Shown here: piece by piece, positions 55,570 through 64,000 of the stretch
Layout of the letters: each line of letters starts with the position of its first letter
How positions within the stretch are numbered: the stretch's first letter is position 1
Source of the DNA: Microbulbifer harenosus
Lineage (GTDB): Bacteria; Pseudomonadota; Gammaproteobacteria; Pseudomonadales; Cellvibrionaceae
Reading direction: 5' to 3'
DNA: 64,000 nt
Assembly: GCF_005771435.1 (NCBI RefSeq)
Contig: NZ_VANI01000015.1
Span: forward strand, 124,001 to 188,000
Position numbers and translations under genes: made by a program
The notes under the pieces: generated by a model
Databases searched by the model: none
What the model saw: only the letters and a program-made list of their open reading frames with translations
What the model was told of the DNA's origin: nothing

Positions 55570-58305
55570 TTACGGCTGCGGCGGCAGCGTCGCCTGGTGC
55601 GCATCCAGTTCCTGACAGATGGCCTGTTCCAGTAATTCGATCAGTGCCGGGTCCGTGAGCGGTTCGTCGTTGGCGTCAGTGATATGGAAAATGTCCTCGA
55701 CCCGCTCCCCCAATGTGGAAATCTTGGCGTTGTGCAGGCGCAGATCGTGGGTGATGAAAATACGCGCAATACGCGCCAGTAGACCGGGGCGGTCGGCGCT
55801 GATGATTTCCAGCGTGCTGTAAGTGTCTTCCGGCTCGGTGGAGATATGGGCCTGGGTCGAAAGGTGGAACATCTTTAGGCGGCGCGGGGTGCGGCGCTTG
55901 ATCACCTTGGAGTAGTCGCCCACCAGCTTCAGTTCTTTCTGCAGGGTATTGCGGATCTGCTCCAGGCGCTGGGGTTCATCCAGTAACGGCTGTCCGGTTT
56001 CGTCCAGCACATAGAAGGTATCGAGTGTATAGCCGCCGGCGGAGCTGTACAGGCGCGCATCGTGAATATTCAGGTTCAGCATGTCGAGGCCGGTCACCAC
56101 CGCAGCGAACACATTGGGCCTGTCCGGGGTATATACGAACACTTCTGTGGCACCGTCGTGTTCGCCGGGGCCGGAGTTGCGGGTAAGGACCACCGTGTCG
56201 CTGTCGGCGTCGCGCTTGGGGTCTTTCTGCAGTTGATAAATGGCGGCGGTGTGCCAGGTAATGTTGTCGGCGCTCTCGCGCACGAAATAATCCTCGCCCA
56301 TTTCACACCAGATATCTTCCACAGCATTGCTGGGTATCCCCATGGCGCGCAGCATGTTGCGCGCCTGCGCCTGGGTTTCCTCGTAGACTTCGTCGCGGTC
56401 GATGGGGTTTTCGAGGCCCCGGCGCAGCGCGCGCTGGGTGTACTGATACAGCTGGCGCATCAGGCTGGCGCGCCAGCTGTTCCACAGATCCGGGTTGGTG
56501 GCGTTGATGTCGGCCACGGTCAGTGCGTAGAGATAGTCCAGGTGCTCGCGGTCGCCCACTTCCGCGGCGAAGGCGTGCACCACTTCCGGATCGGTGATGT
56601 CCTGCTTCTGGGATACCGCACTCATCAGCAGATGCTTCTCCACCAGCCAGCATACCAGGCGGGTGTCGCGAGCGGAGAGACCATGGCGTTGGCAGAAGGC
56701 TTCCGCGTCCACCACGCCCAGTTTGGAGTGGTCGCCGCCGCGGCCCTTGGCGATATCGTGATACAGGCCGGCGATATACAGTAGTTCCGGCTTGCGCATG
56801 CGCGCAAGGATTTCCGCTGCCAGCGGGAATTTCTCCCAGGCGTCGTCGCCGCGGAACGCGCGCATATTGCGCACCACCTGCAGGGTGTGGGCGTCCACGG
56901 TGTAGATATGGAAGAGATCGTGCTGCATTTGCCCGGTAACGCGGCCGAACTCGGGTAGATAGCGGCCGAGAATACCGTAGCGGGTCATGCGCGTGAGTTG
57001 CGTGGACAGCCCGCGGGGGCTGCGCAAAAGCTGCATGAACAGGCGCGCATTGGTGGGGTCGGCGCGGAAGCGATCGTCGATCAGGTAGCGGTGTTCGCGG
57101 ATCAGACGAATGGTGGAGGCGCGCACGCCCTGGATTTCCGGGTTTTTCGCCATCAGTACGAAGATTTCCAGCAGCGCCGAGGGGTTTTCGGTGAAGGTGC
57201 GGGTGACCGCGGCTTCGATGGTGTTGCCGCGCAGCTGGAAGCGCTCGTTGATGGTGGTGACCGGCAGGTGCTTGCCGCGCTGCAGAATCACTTCGTCGAG
57301 GAACTGCAGCAGCACATCGTTCAGCTCCCGCAGGGCCATCACGATGCGGTAGTAGGTGTGCATGAACTGCTCGACCGCGAGGTGCGCCTCGTTGTCCTTG
57401 TAACCGAACTCCCGTGCCAGTTCGCGCTGGTAGTCGAACAGCAGCCGCTCTTCGGGGCGGCCCGCCAGCAAATGCAGGCCGTAGCGTACCCGCCATAAGA
57501 AGTCTTCGCCGGATTGCAGGATGGCGAATTCCTGCTCGGTGAAAAACCCCTTGCCCTGCAACTGCTTCAGGGTGCGCACCTGGAAATAGCGCTTGGCTAC
57601 CCAGTTGATGGTCTGGATATCCCGCAGGCCACCGGGGGCGTTCTTGATGTTGGGCTCAAGGTTGTACTCGGCACCGCGCTGTTTGCGGTGGCGCTCTTCC
57701 TGCTCCTCAAACTTGGCCTGGAAGAACTTGTCCGCCGGCCAGATGGCGTCTGGTGTCATGCGCTCGGCCAGCGCCTCGCACAGCGCCGGGTTGCCCACCA
57801 CGGTGCGGCACTCCAGCAGGTTGGTGGCCACGGTGATGTCTGCTGCCGCCATCTCCACGCAGTGTTCAATGGTGCGCACCGAGTGGCCGATGTCGAGTTT
57901 CAGGTCCCACAGGAAAGCTACAAGACGCTCGATGTTGTCGACCACCGTCGCATCGGGCTTGTCGTCGCTAAGGATCAACAGGTCAATGTCGGACTTGGGG
58001 TGCAGCTCGCCGCGGCCATAGCCACCCACTGCCAGCAGCGCGATCTTCTGTGGCCACTGGTACTGGTGCCATGCATAGTGCAGCAGGCAGTCTACGAACA
58101 GGGCGCGCTCGTAGACCAGGGTGCGCACGTCCTCGCCCTCGCGAAAGCGCCGCGCCATCTGGGTGTTGGCGGCGCCCACTGCGTCGCGGAAAATCTCCAG
58201 GCGCGGGCGGGCTCCCTCTTCGAGATCGCGACGGAAGCGCGACTGGTCGAAGAAAAACAGGGGTTTTTCAAAATGCGGGATTTGGGCCAGCTGCATGGAA
58301 TTCAT
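55570..58305 (-). CDS. glnD: Bifunctional uridylyltransferase / uridylyl-removing enzyme
   Basis: Sensor of glutamine that uridylylates and deuridylylates PII. 911 residues in the expected order: nucleotidyltransferase domain with GGYGRGELHPKSDIDLL (about 94-110); HD phosphohydrolase with HTLQVVRNM and YIAGLYHDIAKGRGGDHS; two C-terminal ACT domains (DRPNVFAAVV... and ISADRPGLLARIAR...). ATG 58305 is preferred; an in-frame TTG 58338 and ATG 58296 are alternatives. Confidence 0.95.
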   Translation of the reverse strand: MNSMQLAQIPHFEKPLFFFDQSRFRRDLEEGARPRLEIFRDAVGAANTQMARRFREGEDVRTLVYERALFVDCLLHYAWHQYQWPQKIALLAVGGYGRGELHPKSDIDLLILSDDKPDATVVDNIERLVAFLWDLKLDIGHSVRTIEHCVEMAAADITVATNLLECRTVVGNPALCEALAERMTPDAIWPADKFFQAKFEEQEERHRKQRGAEYNLEPNIKNAPGGLRDIQTINWVAKRYFQVRTLKQLQGKGFFTEQEFAILQSGEDFLWRVRYGLHLLAGRPEERLLFDYQRELAREFGYKDNEAHLAVEQFMHTYYRIVMALRELNDVLLQFLDEVILQRGKHLPVTTINERFQLRGNTIEAAVTRTFTENPSALLEIFVLMAKNPEIQGVRASTIRLIREHRYLIDDRFRADPTNARLFMQLLRSPRGLSTQLTRMTRYGILGRYLPEFGRVTGQMQHDLFHIYTVDAHTLQVVRNMRAFRGDDAWEKFPLAAEILARMRKPELLYIAGLYHDIAKGRGGDHSKLGVVDAEAFCQRHGLSARDTRLVCWLVEKHLLMSAVSQKQDITDPEVVHAFAAEVGDREHLDYLYALTVADINATNPDLWNSWRASLMRQLYQYTQRALRRGLENPIDRDEVYEETQAQARNMLRAMGIPSNAVEDIWCEMGEDYFVRESADNITWHTAAIYQLQKDPKRDADSDTVVLTRNSGPGEHDGATEVFVYTPDRPNVFAAVVTGLDMLNLNIHDARLYSSAGGYTLDTFYVLDETGQPLLDEPQRLEQIRNTLQKELKLVGDYSKVIKRRTPRRLKMFHLSTQAHISTEPEDTYSTLEIISADRPGLLARIARIFITHDLRLHNAKISTLGERVEDIFHITDANDEPLTDPALIELLEQAICQELDAHQATLPPQP

Positions 58306-58413
58306 CTGTTTAGATTCCGGGTTCGGCACGGAGCTCAACTCAGTGCCGGTTGTTCCTTCCCTGGCCGCTACAGGCCATGTTCGCGCGGTTGCGACGCCTC
58401 CGATTGAGGCCGC

Positions 58414-59184
58414 TTAGAAAGACTCCTCCTTGCGCGCGGTCAGGATTTCCACGCCGGTGCTGGTCACCGCCATGGTGTGTTCCCATTGGGCAGACAGGCG
58501 GCGGTCTACGGTGACGGCGGTCCAGCCGTCGCGCAGTACGCGGCTGCCGGGCTTGCCGGCATTGATCATGGGCTCGATGGTGAAGGTCATGCCTTCCTCC
58601 AGCACCTGCCCGGTGCCGGGCTTGCCGTAGTGCAGGATCTGCGGGTCTTCGTGGAAGACGTCGCCGATGCCGTGGCCGCAGAAGTCTTTCACCACCGAGT
58701 AATAGTTGCTCTCCGCGTGCTGCTGGATCACATGGCCGATATCGCCGAGAGTGGTACCCGGACGCACGATTTCAATGGCCTTGTACAGACACTCCTGAGT
58801 GATTTTCACCAGCCGCTCGGCGTGGGGGAGCGGGGCACCGACGAAGAACATTTTCGAGGTGTCGCCGTACCAGCCATCTTTGATGACCGTGACATCGATA
58901 TTGATGATGTCGCCCTTTTTCAGCACCTTGGACTCGGACGGAATGCCGTGGCAGATGACCTCGTTGACCGAGGTGCAGATGGACTTGGGGAAGCCGCGAT
59001 AGCCGAGACACGCGGGGATGGCCTGCTGCACATTGACGATGTGGTCATGGCAGCGGCGGTCGAGCTCCTCCGTAGTGACGCCGGGAACCACGTAGTCACC
59101 AATCATTTCCAGCACTTCGGCAGCCAGGCGGCCCGCGGTACGCATTTTGGCGATCTGTTCCGGTGTCTTTACAGCATTGGTCAT
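58414..59184 (-). CDS. map: Methionine aminopeptidase
   Basis: Removes N-terminal methionine from nascent proteins. 256 residues, type I, with the five metal ligands in their motifs: INIDVTVIKDGWYGDTSKMF (two Asp), FCGHGIGDVFHE (His), TIEPM (Glu) and QWEHTMAV (Glu). Divergent from rpsB, the standard gammaproteobacterial arrangement. Confidence 0.97.
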   Translation of the reverse strand: MTNAVKTPEQIAKMRTAGRLAAEVLEMIGDYVVPGVTTEELDRRCHDHIVNVQQAIPACLGYRGFPKSICTSVNEVICHGIPSESKVLKKGDIINIDVTVIKDGWYGDTSKMFFVGAPLPHAERLVKITQECLYKAIEIVRPGTTLGDIGHVIQQHAESNYYSVVKDFCGHGIGDVFHEDPQILHYGKPGTGQVLEEGMTFTIEPMINAGKPGSRVLRDGWTAVTVDRRLSAQWEHTMAVTSTGVEILTARKEESF

Positions 59185-59644
59185 GAAGCTTTCCAGGTAA
59201 CTCGTTCGTGTCTCTATCGACGTGTCCGCCGGGCTGATGCGCGCGGCGGGCGGTTGCGGCGCGGTATTGTAGCGGAATTGGTGCCCGGCGGCATCAGAGC
59301 GCCGCTGAGGCGATTTTTCGCCCGCTCTCGGCCGGGTGGTCGGGATGCAGAGTGCGCGCGCCGGGTATCTGGCGGGGTTTGCGCTTCCCGCAACCCTGTG
59401 GATGTGGTATAAAGCGCGCCGCTTTGGGCATGTCCCGGGCGAAAACTATTATCTGGAAGCGTGGCTTGTGCCTGCTTCTTATACAAACGCCGCACATATA
59501 CCGGCACATTCGCCTGGGTGTCTCCGCGAGCGTGGCTTCGGCTGCCGCTGTCGGAGATTGGTGAATGGGGTATGTGGAGGATGCAACCCGGGAAGTGATC
59601 GGTATGTTTGAAACCGCCGCTTCCGTCTGATTTTGAGGTTTATT
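59185..59644. promoter_or_regulatory. map/rpsB divergent region with rpsB promoter and leader
   Basis: 460 bp. A -10 TATAAA at 59408-59413 (poor -35) is the best rpsB promoter candidate, giving a leader of about 230 nt. The leader has a stem CTCCG (59522-59526) / CGGAG (59552-59556) enclosing a TTCG-capped hairpin (GGCTTCGGCT). A structured leader here would fit the known autoregulation of rpsB-tsf by S2. Confidence 0.5.
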
Positions 59645-60391
59645 ATGCCGCAAGTAAGCATGCGCGATATGCTGCAGGCTGGTGTCCACTTCGGTCACCA
59701 GACTCGCTACTGGAACCCGAAGATGGGTCAATACATCTTTGGTGCCCGCAACAAGATTCACATCATCAACCTGGAACACACTGTTCCGGCCTTCAACGAA
59801 GCACTGCAGATCATCAAGGGTATGGCTGCGCAGAAGAAGAAGGTTCTGTTTGTTGGCACCAAGCGCGCTGCGCAGAAGGCCATTCAGGAGCAGGCGGAGC
59901 GTTCAGGTCAGCCCTACGTCAGCAACCGCTGGCTGGGCGGTATGCTCACCAACTACAAAACCATCCGCGCCTCCATCAAGCGTTTCCGCGATCTGGAAGC
60001 CCAGTCCCAGGACGGCACTTTCGAGAAGCTGACCAAGAAAGAAGCGCTGATGCGTACCCGCGCGATGGAGAAGCTCGAGCGCTCCATCGGTGGTATCAAG
60101 GATATGGGCGGCCTGCCGGACGCGCTGTTCGTGATCGATGTTGACCACGAGCGTATCGCCATTCAGGAAGCCAACAAGCTGGGCATTCCCGTGATTGGTA
60201 TCGTCGATACCAACAGCAGCCCGGAAGGTGTTGACTACGTTATCCCCGGTAACGACGACGCGATCCGCGCGATCAAGCTGTACACCACCGCCGTGGCCGA
60301 CGCCGTACTGGCCGGCGCCGCGAATGCGGGTGGCAGCGCTGCTCCGAGCGAGTACGTCGAAGCCAGCGACGATCAAGCCGCTGCGCAATAA
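59645..60391 (+). CDS. rpsB: 30S ribosomal protein S2
   Basis: 248 residues: [27 protein letters not shown] and the classic [32 protein letters not shown]. Lies on the back of the 30S subunit. ATG 59645 has GAGG 8 nt upstream. Confidence 0.98.
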   Translation: MPQVSMRDMLQAGVHFGHQTRYWNPKMGQYIFGARNKIHIINLEHTVPAFNEALQIIKGMAAQKKKVLFVGTKRAAQKAIQEQAERSGQPYVSNRWLGGMLTNYKTIRASIKRFRDLEAQSQDGTFEKLTKKEALMRTRAMEKLERSIGGIKDMGGLPDALFVIDVDHERIAIQEANKLGIPVIGIVDTNSSPEGVDYVIPGNDDAIRAIKLYTTAVADAVLAGAANAGGSAAPSEYVEASDDQAAAQ

Positions 60392-60441
60392 GCCGTAAGG
60401 CTACTGGCGGTGTAACACATCTGAGTTACGCTGCAGGGAAA

Positions 60442-60469
60442 AGGGGCCTCCTATCTGGCCCCTTTTTTT
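60442..60469 (+). terminator. Terminator/attenuator between rpsB and tsf
   Basis: Stem AGGGGCC (60442-60448) / GGCCCCT (60457-60463) with an 8-nt loop, followed by seven T. In E. coli a hairpin sits at the same place and partial readthrough sets the S2:EF-Ts ratio; the same is likely here. Confidence 0.88.
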
Positions 60470-60512
60470 CAAATCCATCAAAGAATTTGAATCTGAACCC
60501 GAGGATTGAATC

Positions 60513-61376
60513 ATGGCGATTACCGCGTCAATGGTAAAAGAACTGCGCGAGCGCACCGGTCTGCCGATGATGGAGTGCAAAAAAGCACTGACTGAAGCCG
60601 ATGGCGATATCGAAAAAGCGATTGAAGACCTGCGCAAGGCATCCGGCCTGAAGGCCGCCAAGAAAGCTGGTCGCACCGCCGCCGACGGCGTTGTTGCTGC
60701 CAAAGTTGCCGAAGATGGCAGCTACGGCGTTCTGGTTGAAGTGAACTCCGAAACCGACTTCGTCGCCCGCGATGAAAACTTCCTGAACTTCGTTGGCAAA
60801 GTAGTAGACAAGGCATTTGCCGAGCGCCAACAGGATGTCGCCGCGTTGATGGACGGTGCGCTGGAAACCGACCGCGAAGCACTGGTGCAGAAAATCGGTG
60901 AAAACATCGGCGTGCGCCGTATTCAGCTGGTCGAAGCTCCGGTTGTTGGTGCTTACGTGCACTCGAATAACCGCATTGCGGTACTGGTTGCCCTGAGCGG
61001 CGCTGACGTGGAAACCGCACGTGATATCGCGATGCACGTCGCTGCCGTGAATCCGCAGGTTGTGAAGCCGGAAGATATGTCTCCGGAAGTGGTGGAGAAG
61101 GAAAAGGAAATCATCCGTGCCCAGCCGGATATGGAAGGCAAGCCTGCAGAGATCGTCGAGAAGATGATGGGCGGCCGTATCAACAAGTTCCTGAAGGAAA
61201 ACAGCCTGGTGGAGCAGCCTTTCGTCAAGAACCCGGACGTGACCGTTGGCAAACTGGCCAAGGACGCGGGCGCGGATGTTCTGGGCTTTGTGCGCTTTGA
61301 GGTAGGCGAAGGTATCGAGAAGGAAGTGGTTGACTTTGCGGCAGAGGTTGCCGCTCAGGTCAAATCCAGCTCCTGA
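60513..61376 (+). CDS. tsf: Elongation factor Ts
   Basis: 287 residues: [26 protein letters not shown] (UBA-like N-terminus) and the core [13 protein letters not shown]. Guanine nucleotide exchange factor for EF-Tu. Confidence 0.98.
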   Translation: MAITASMVKELRERTGLPMMECKKALTEADGDIEKAIEDLRKASGLKAAKKAGRTAADGVVAAKVAEDGSYGVLVEVNSETDFVARDENFLNFVGKVVDKAFAERQQDVAALMDGALETDREALVQKIGENIGVRRIQLVEAPVVGAYVHSNNRIAVLVALSGADVETARDIAMHVAAVNPQVVKPEDMSPEVVEKEKEIIRAQPDMEGKPAEIVEKMMGGRINKFLKENSLVEQPFVKNPDVTVGKLAKDAGADVLGFVRFEVGEGIEKEVVDFAAEVAAQVKSSS

Positions 61377-61410
61377 TGCCTTGACAGCCGGTGGCCGCAG
61401 GCCGCCGGCA

Positions 61411-61466
61411 CCAGCGGGGTGTTCCCGGTGAGTTCATCAGAATGTCACCGGGGCACCCCGCGCTGG
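61411..61466. other. Long hairpin in tsf-pyrH spacer
   Basis: Left arm 61411-61431 (CCAGCGGGGTGTTCCCGGTGA) and right arm 61445-61466 form a near-perfect, about 20-bp stem with a 13-nt loop, 35 bp after tsf. No T-run follows on either strand, so it is a strong structural element rather than a simple terminator. Confidence 0.65.
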
Positions 61467-61664
61467 TATCTGGCTTGTAGCAAACCTGCTGGTTGCGGAG
61501 TGAGTGAGCGGTTGCGTGAGTAGCCGAATCTGGCCTTCCGGAACCCCCGCGCAGGGCAAGCCATAGGTAAAGCGCCGATTTTGTTGTAATGTTCGGCGGG
61601 CGTAACCCGGAATGGGGTAGCGTCTCAACAATGAATTTTGCCCGTAACAGTTGAGGAACAAGGG

Positions 61665-62402
61665 ATGCCAGGTATTAAAGACCGTAAGTACAAGCGAATC
61701 CTGTTAAAGCTCAGCGGAGAAGAGCTGATGGGCGAACAGGGGTTTGGAATAAGCCCCAAAGTACTGGACAAGATGGCGCTGGAAATTGGCCAGCTGGTGG
61801 GAATCGGTGTGCAGGTCGGCCTGGTGGTCGGCGGTGGCAACCTGTTCCGCGGCGCGGCCCTGAATGCCGCTGGCCTTGATCGCGTGACTGGCGACCATAT
61901 GGGAATGCTGGCGACGGTCATGAATGCGCTGGCGCTGCGCGATGCGCTGGAGCGCTCGAATATTTCCTCGCGGGTCATGTCGGCGATCCAGATGAGCGGT
62001 ATCGTCGACCACTACGACCGCCGCGCGGCCATCCGTTACCTGGAGCGGGGCGAGGTGCTGATCTTTGCCGCCGGTACCGGTAATCCGTTTTTCACCACCG
62101 ATTCCGCCGCCTGTCTGCGTGGGATCGAGATTGAAGCCGAGCTGGTGCTCAAGGCCACCAAAGTGGACGGTGTCTACTCTGCGGACCCGAAACTGGTGCC
62201 CGATGCCACCCGCTACGACCGCCTCACCTACGACGCGGTGCTGGACAAAAAGCTCGGGGTCATGGATTTAACCGCAATCTGCCTCTGTCGCGAACACAAT
62301 ATGCCGGTGCGCGTATTCCGGATGGACAAGACCGGTGCACTGCTGAACATCGTTGTGGGTGGCGAAGAGGGCACACTTATTGAAGAGGACCTGAACCAGT
62401 GA
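61665..62402 (+). CDS. pyrH: UMP kinase
   Basis: Phosphorylates UMP to UDP; hexameric amino acid kinase-fold enzyme. 245 residues with [45 protein letters not shown] and [18 protein letters not shown] 61665 is preferred because the family starts here and GAGGAAC is upstream. The stop overlaps the frr GTG. Confidence 0.97.
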   Translation: MPGIKDRKYKRILLKLSGEELMGEQGFGISPKVLDKMALEIGQLVGIGVQVGLVVGGGNLFRGAALNAAGLDRVTGDHMGMLATVMNALALRDALERSNISSRVMSAIQMSGIVDHYDRRAAIRYLERGEVLIFAAGTGNPFFTTDSAACLRGIEIEAELVLKATKVDGVYSADPKLVPDATRYDRLTYDAVLDKKLGVMDLTAICLCREHNMPVRVFRMDKTGALLNIVVGGEEGTLIEEDLNQ

Positions 62403-62956
62403 TCAATGACATTAAAAAAGACGCCGAAGGGCGCATGAAAAAATCCATCGAAGCGCTGGGAACCAACTTCAACAAGATCCGTACCGGCCGCGCGCACCCG
62501 AGTATCCTCGACGGTGTGATGGTTTCCTACTACGGCTCTGACACTCCGCTGTCCCAAGTGGCCAACGTGAATGTGGAAGATGCGCGCACGCTTTCCGTAA
62601 CGCCCTGGGAAAAGAACCTGGTTCCGGATATCGAAAAAGCAATTATGAAGTCCGACCTCGGCCTGAACCCGAGCACTGCCGGTAGCGTGATCCGTATCCC
62701 TATGCCCATGCTGACGGAAGAAACCCGCAAGAACTTCATCCGCCAGGCCAAGGGTGAGGCGGAAAACGCCCGCGTGGCCATCCGCAATGTGCGCCGCGAT
62801 GCGCTGGCGGAAGTGAAGGCGCTGGAGAAAGAGAAGGAAATTTCCGAAGACGACGAGCGCCGCGCGGCGGACGAAATCCAGAAACTGACCGATAAGTACG
62901 TTGCCGAAGTGGAAAAAGCGCTGGCGGCAAAAGAAAAGGATCTGATGGAAATCTGA
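62399..62956 (+). CDS. frr: Ribosome recycling factor
   Basis: 185 residues, splits post-termination ribosomes with [38 protein letters not shown] and the C-terminal helical run typical of RRF. GTG start within GTGA overlap with pyrH; the stop overlaps the uppS ATG by 1 nt. Confidence 0.97.
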   Translation: MINDIKKDAEGRMKKSIEALGTNFNKIRTGRAHPSILDGVMVSYYGSDTPLSQVANVNVEDARTLSVTPWEKNLVPDIEKAIMKSDLGLNPSTAGSVIRIPMPMLTEETRKNFIRQAKGEAENARVAIRNVRRDALAEVKALEKEKEISEDDERRAADEIQKLTDKYVAEVEKALAAKEKDLMEI

Positions 62957-63720
62957 TGTCTGAGCGCGGTACGGATGTGACGGGACGAGAAGCTGCAGGA
63001 CCGCGTCATATTGCCATCATCATGGATGGCAATGGTCGCTGGGCCGCGCGCCGGGGCCTGTCGCCGTCCGCCGGACACAAGGCGGGGGTGGAGCGGATCC
63101 GGGATCTGATCGAGGCCTGTAAGGAGCTCGGTGTCGAGGTCCTCACGCTGTTTGCGTTCTCCAGTGAGAACTGGCAGCGTCCGCCGAAAGAGGTGGAGCT
63201 GTTGATGACCCTGTTTCACTCCTACCTGCGGCGCGAAGCGCGGAGGATGCAGGAGCAGGGTGTGGAGCTGCGGGTGATCGGTCGTCGCGACCGCTTCTCC
63301 CCGCGGCTGCAACGCGCTATCGCGGAAGCCGAGGCAATGACCCGGGGCGGCGTGCACGGCACACTGGTGATAGCGGCGGATTATGGTGGCCAGTGGGATA
63401 TCGCGCAGGCGGCCCGCGCTCTGGCCGAAGAAGTCGCCAGCGGCCGGCGCTCTGTCGAGTCAATAGATGAGGCGGCGCTCGCGGAGCGGGTGCAGTTGGC
63501 AGACCTGCCGCCAGTGGATCTGCTGATCCGCTCCAGTGGGGAGCAGCGAATCAGCAACTTTGTCCTATGGCAGGCGGCTTATAGTGAATTTTATTTTACC
63601 GATACGCTGTGGCCGGATTTCGGGGTTGATGCGCTGAATGAAGCTATAACGGCTTTTTGCCAGCGGGACCGCCGCTACGGCGGTCGCAGTGAGGATGGAC
63701 GGGAGGTGCAGGCCCGATAG
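62956..63720 (+). CDS. uppS: Undecaprenyl diphosphate synthase
   Basis: Makes the C55 lipid carrier from FPP and IPP for cell wall synthesis. 254 residues: catalytic HIAIIMDGNGRWAARRG (Asp24), FAFSSENWQRP and RSSGEQRISNFVLWQ. Coupled to frr by TGATG overlap; cdsA follows after 79 bp. Confidence 0.97.
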   Translation: MSERGTDVTGREAAGPRHIAIIMDGNGRWAARRGLSPSAGHKAGVERIRDLIEACKELGVEVLTLFAFSSENWQRPPKEVELLMTLFHSYLRREARRMQEQGVELRVIGRRDRFSPRLQRAIAEAEAMTRGGVHGTLVIAADYGGQWDIAQAARALAEEVASGRRSVESIDEAALAERVQLADLPPVDLLIRSSGEQRISNFVLWQAAYSEFYFTDTLWPDFGVDALNEAITAFCQRDRRYGGRSEDGREVQAR

Positions 63721-63799
63721 CGGATGCGAACACAGGTTTCGGCGGATGCTTCAGGCGTGCTCTTCTGGCTGCCAGATTGAACTGATCAAGGGTTAAACG

Positions 63800-64000
63800 G
63801 TGCTAAAACAAAGAATAATTACCGCGCTGGTGTTGGTTGCTCTGTTCCTCGGGTTGCTGTTCTTTGTGCCCATGCAGTGGTTTGCGATCGCGGTAGCGGC
63901 AATCATTCTGCTAGGGGGCTGGGAGTGGGCGAACCTTTCAAACCTGAACCGTGCGCTGCGCTTTGTATTCCTCGGTGCTCTCGGTGCCGCACTTATCGGT
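63800..64000 (+). CDS. cdsA: Phosphatidate cytidylyltransferase, N-terminal part
   Basis: 67 codons to the window edge from a GTG start: LKQRIITALVLVALFLGLLFFVP then hydrophobic segments with GGWEWANLS, which is the start of CdsA, the membrane enzyme making CDP-diacylglycerol. It follows uppS in the standard order. The rest lies outside the window. Confidence 0.9.
   Translation, partial: MLKQRIITALVLVALFLGLLFFVPMQWFAIAVAAIILLGGWEWANLSNLNRALRFVFLGALGAALIG

Noticed and set aside
56303-57496. 397-codon minus-strand frame inside glnD
   Set aside because: Same strand, different frame from glnD; Arg/Pro/Ala-rich with no domain.

Overview
This 64 kb window is a chromosomal segment of a marine-type gammaproteobacterium, most likely Microbulbifer or a close relative in the Cellvibrionales. 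The inference rests on housekeeping synteny (xseA<>guaB-guaA, earP-efp, scpA-scpB-rluB, rpsB-tsf-pyrH-frr-uppS-cdsA) combined with secreted polysaccharidases that carry long poly-serine linkers (a CBM20 alpha-amylase and a two-CBM5/12 GH18 chitinase). No rRNA, tRNA, CRISPR array, intact insertion sequence or prophage was found.

Layout. 0-3.8 kb: xseA (partial) divergent from guaB-guaA. 3.9-11 kb: accessory island, more AT-rich from about 4.9 kb, with an exported PcaD-like hydrolase, a folate-independent methionine synthase operon (mesX/DUF1852, core MetE/mesD, flavin reductase), a chloride-type alpha-amylase and an acidic lipoprotein. 11.1-18.5 kb: a TetR-controlled cluster with an EthA-like Baeyer-Villiger monooxygenase, a saccharopine-dehydrogenase-like reductase, two alpha/beta hydrolases, secreted proteins and a decayed third hydrolase. 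Matching ATCAAG-N6-CTTGAT palindromes lie in its divergent promoter regions. 18.6-20.7 kb: a truncated DnaQ-like exonuclease relic and the chitinase, whose upstream region has two LacI-type NagR-like operators spaced two helical turns apart. 21.2-33 kb: earP-efp, a PLP basic amino acid decarboxylase, an adenylate cyclase/lipoprotein pair, and a Fur-boxed ferric iron ABC operon led by an unknown periplasmic protein. 33.6-45.3 kb: OmpA-like protein, 23S methyltransferase, pdxJ, cyclophilin, SH3 protein, YciI, VC0807-family protein, PHP/RNase AM, YciO, scpA, scpB, rluB. 45.6-50.6 kb: SRPBCC protein, CpxA/CpxR-like two-component system divergent from a Spy/CpxP-like protein across a 10-bp-phased TTTAC array, flavodoxin. 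50.6-59.2 kb, all minus strand: dapE, dapD, ArsC/Spx-like protein, nth, dapC, glnD, map (succinylase branch of lysine/DAP synthesis plus nitrogen sensing). 59.6-64 kb: rpsB to cdsA.

The most unusual unexplained structures are three large hyphenated palindromes (45368-45585, 51823-51947, 52028-52139). Two share conserved internal single-stranded-type segments, while their long arms differ completely in sequence between copies yet stay almost perfectly self-complementary within each copy. This looks like an uncharacterised repeat family with covarying stems. Other strong leads are the TetR regulon with its three operator sites, the folate-independent methionine synthase operon, and the phased Cpx-type operator.
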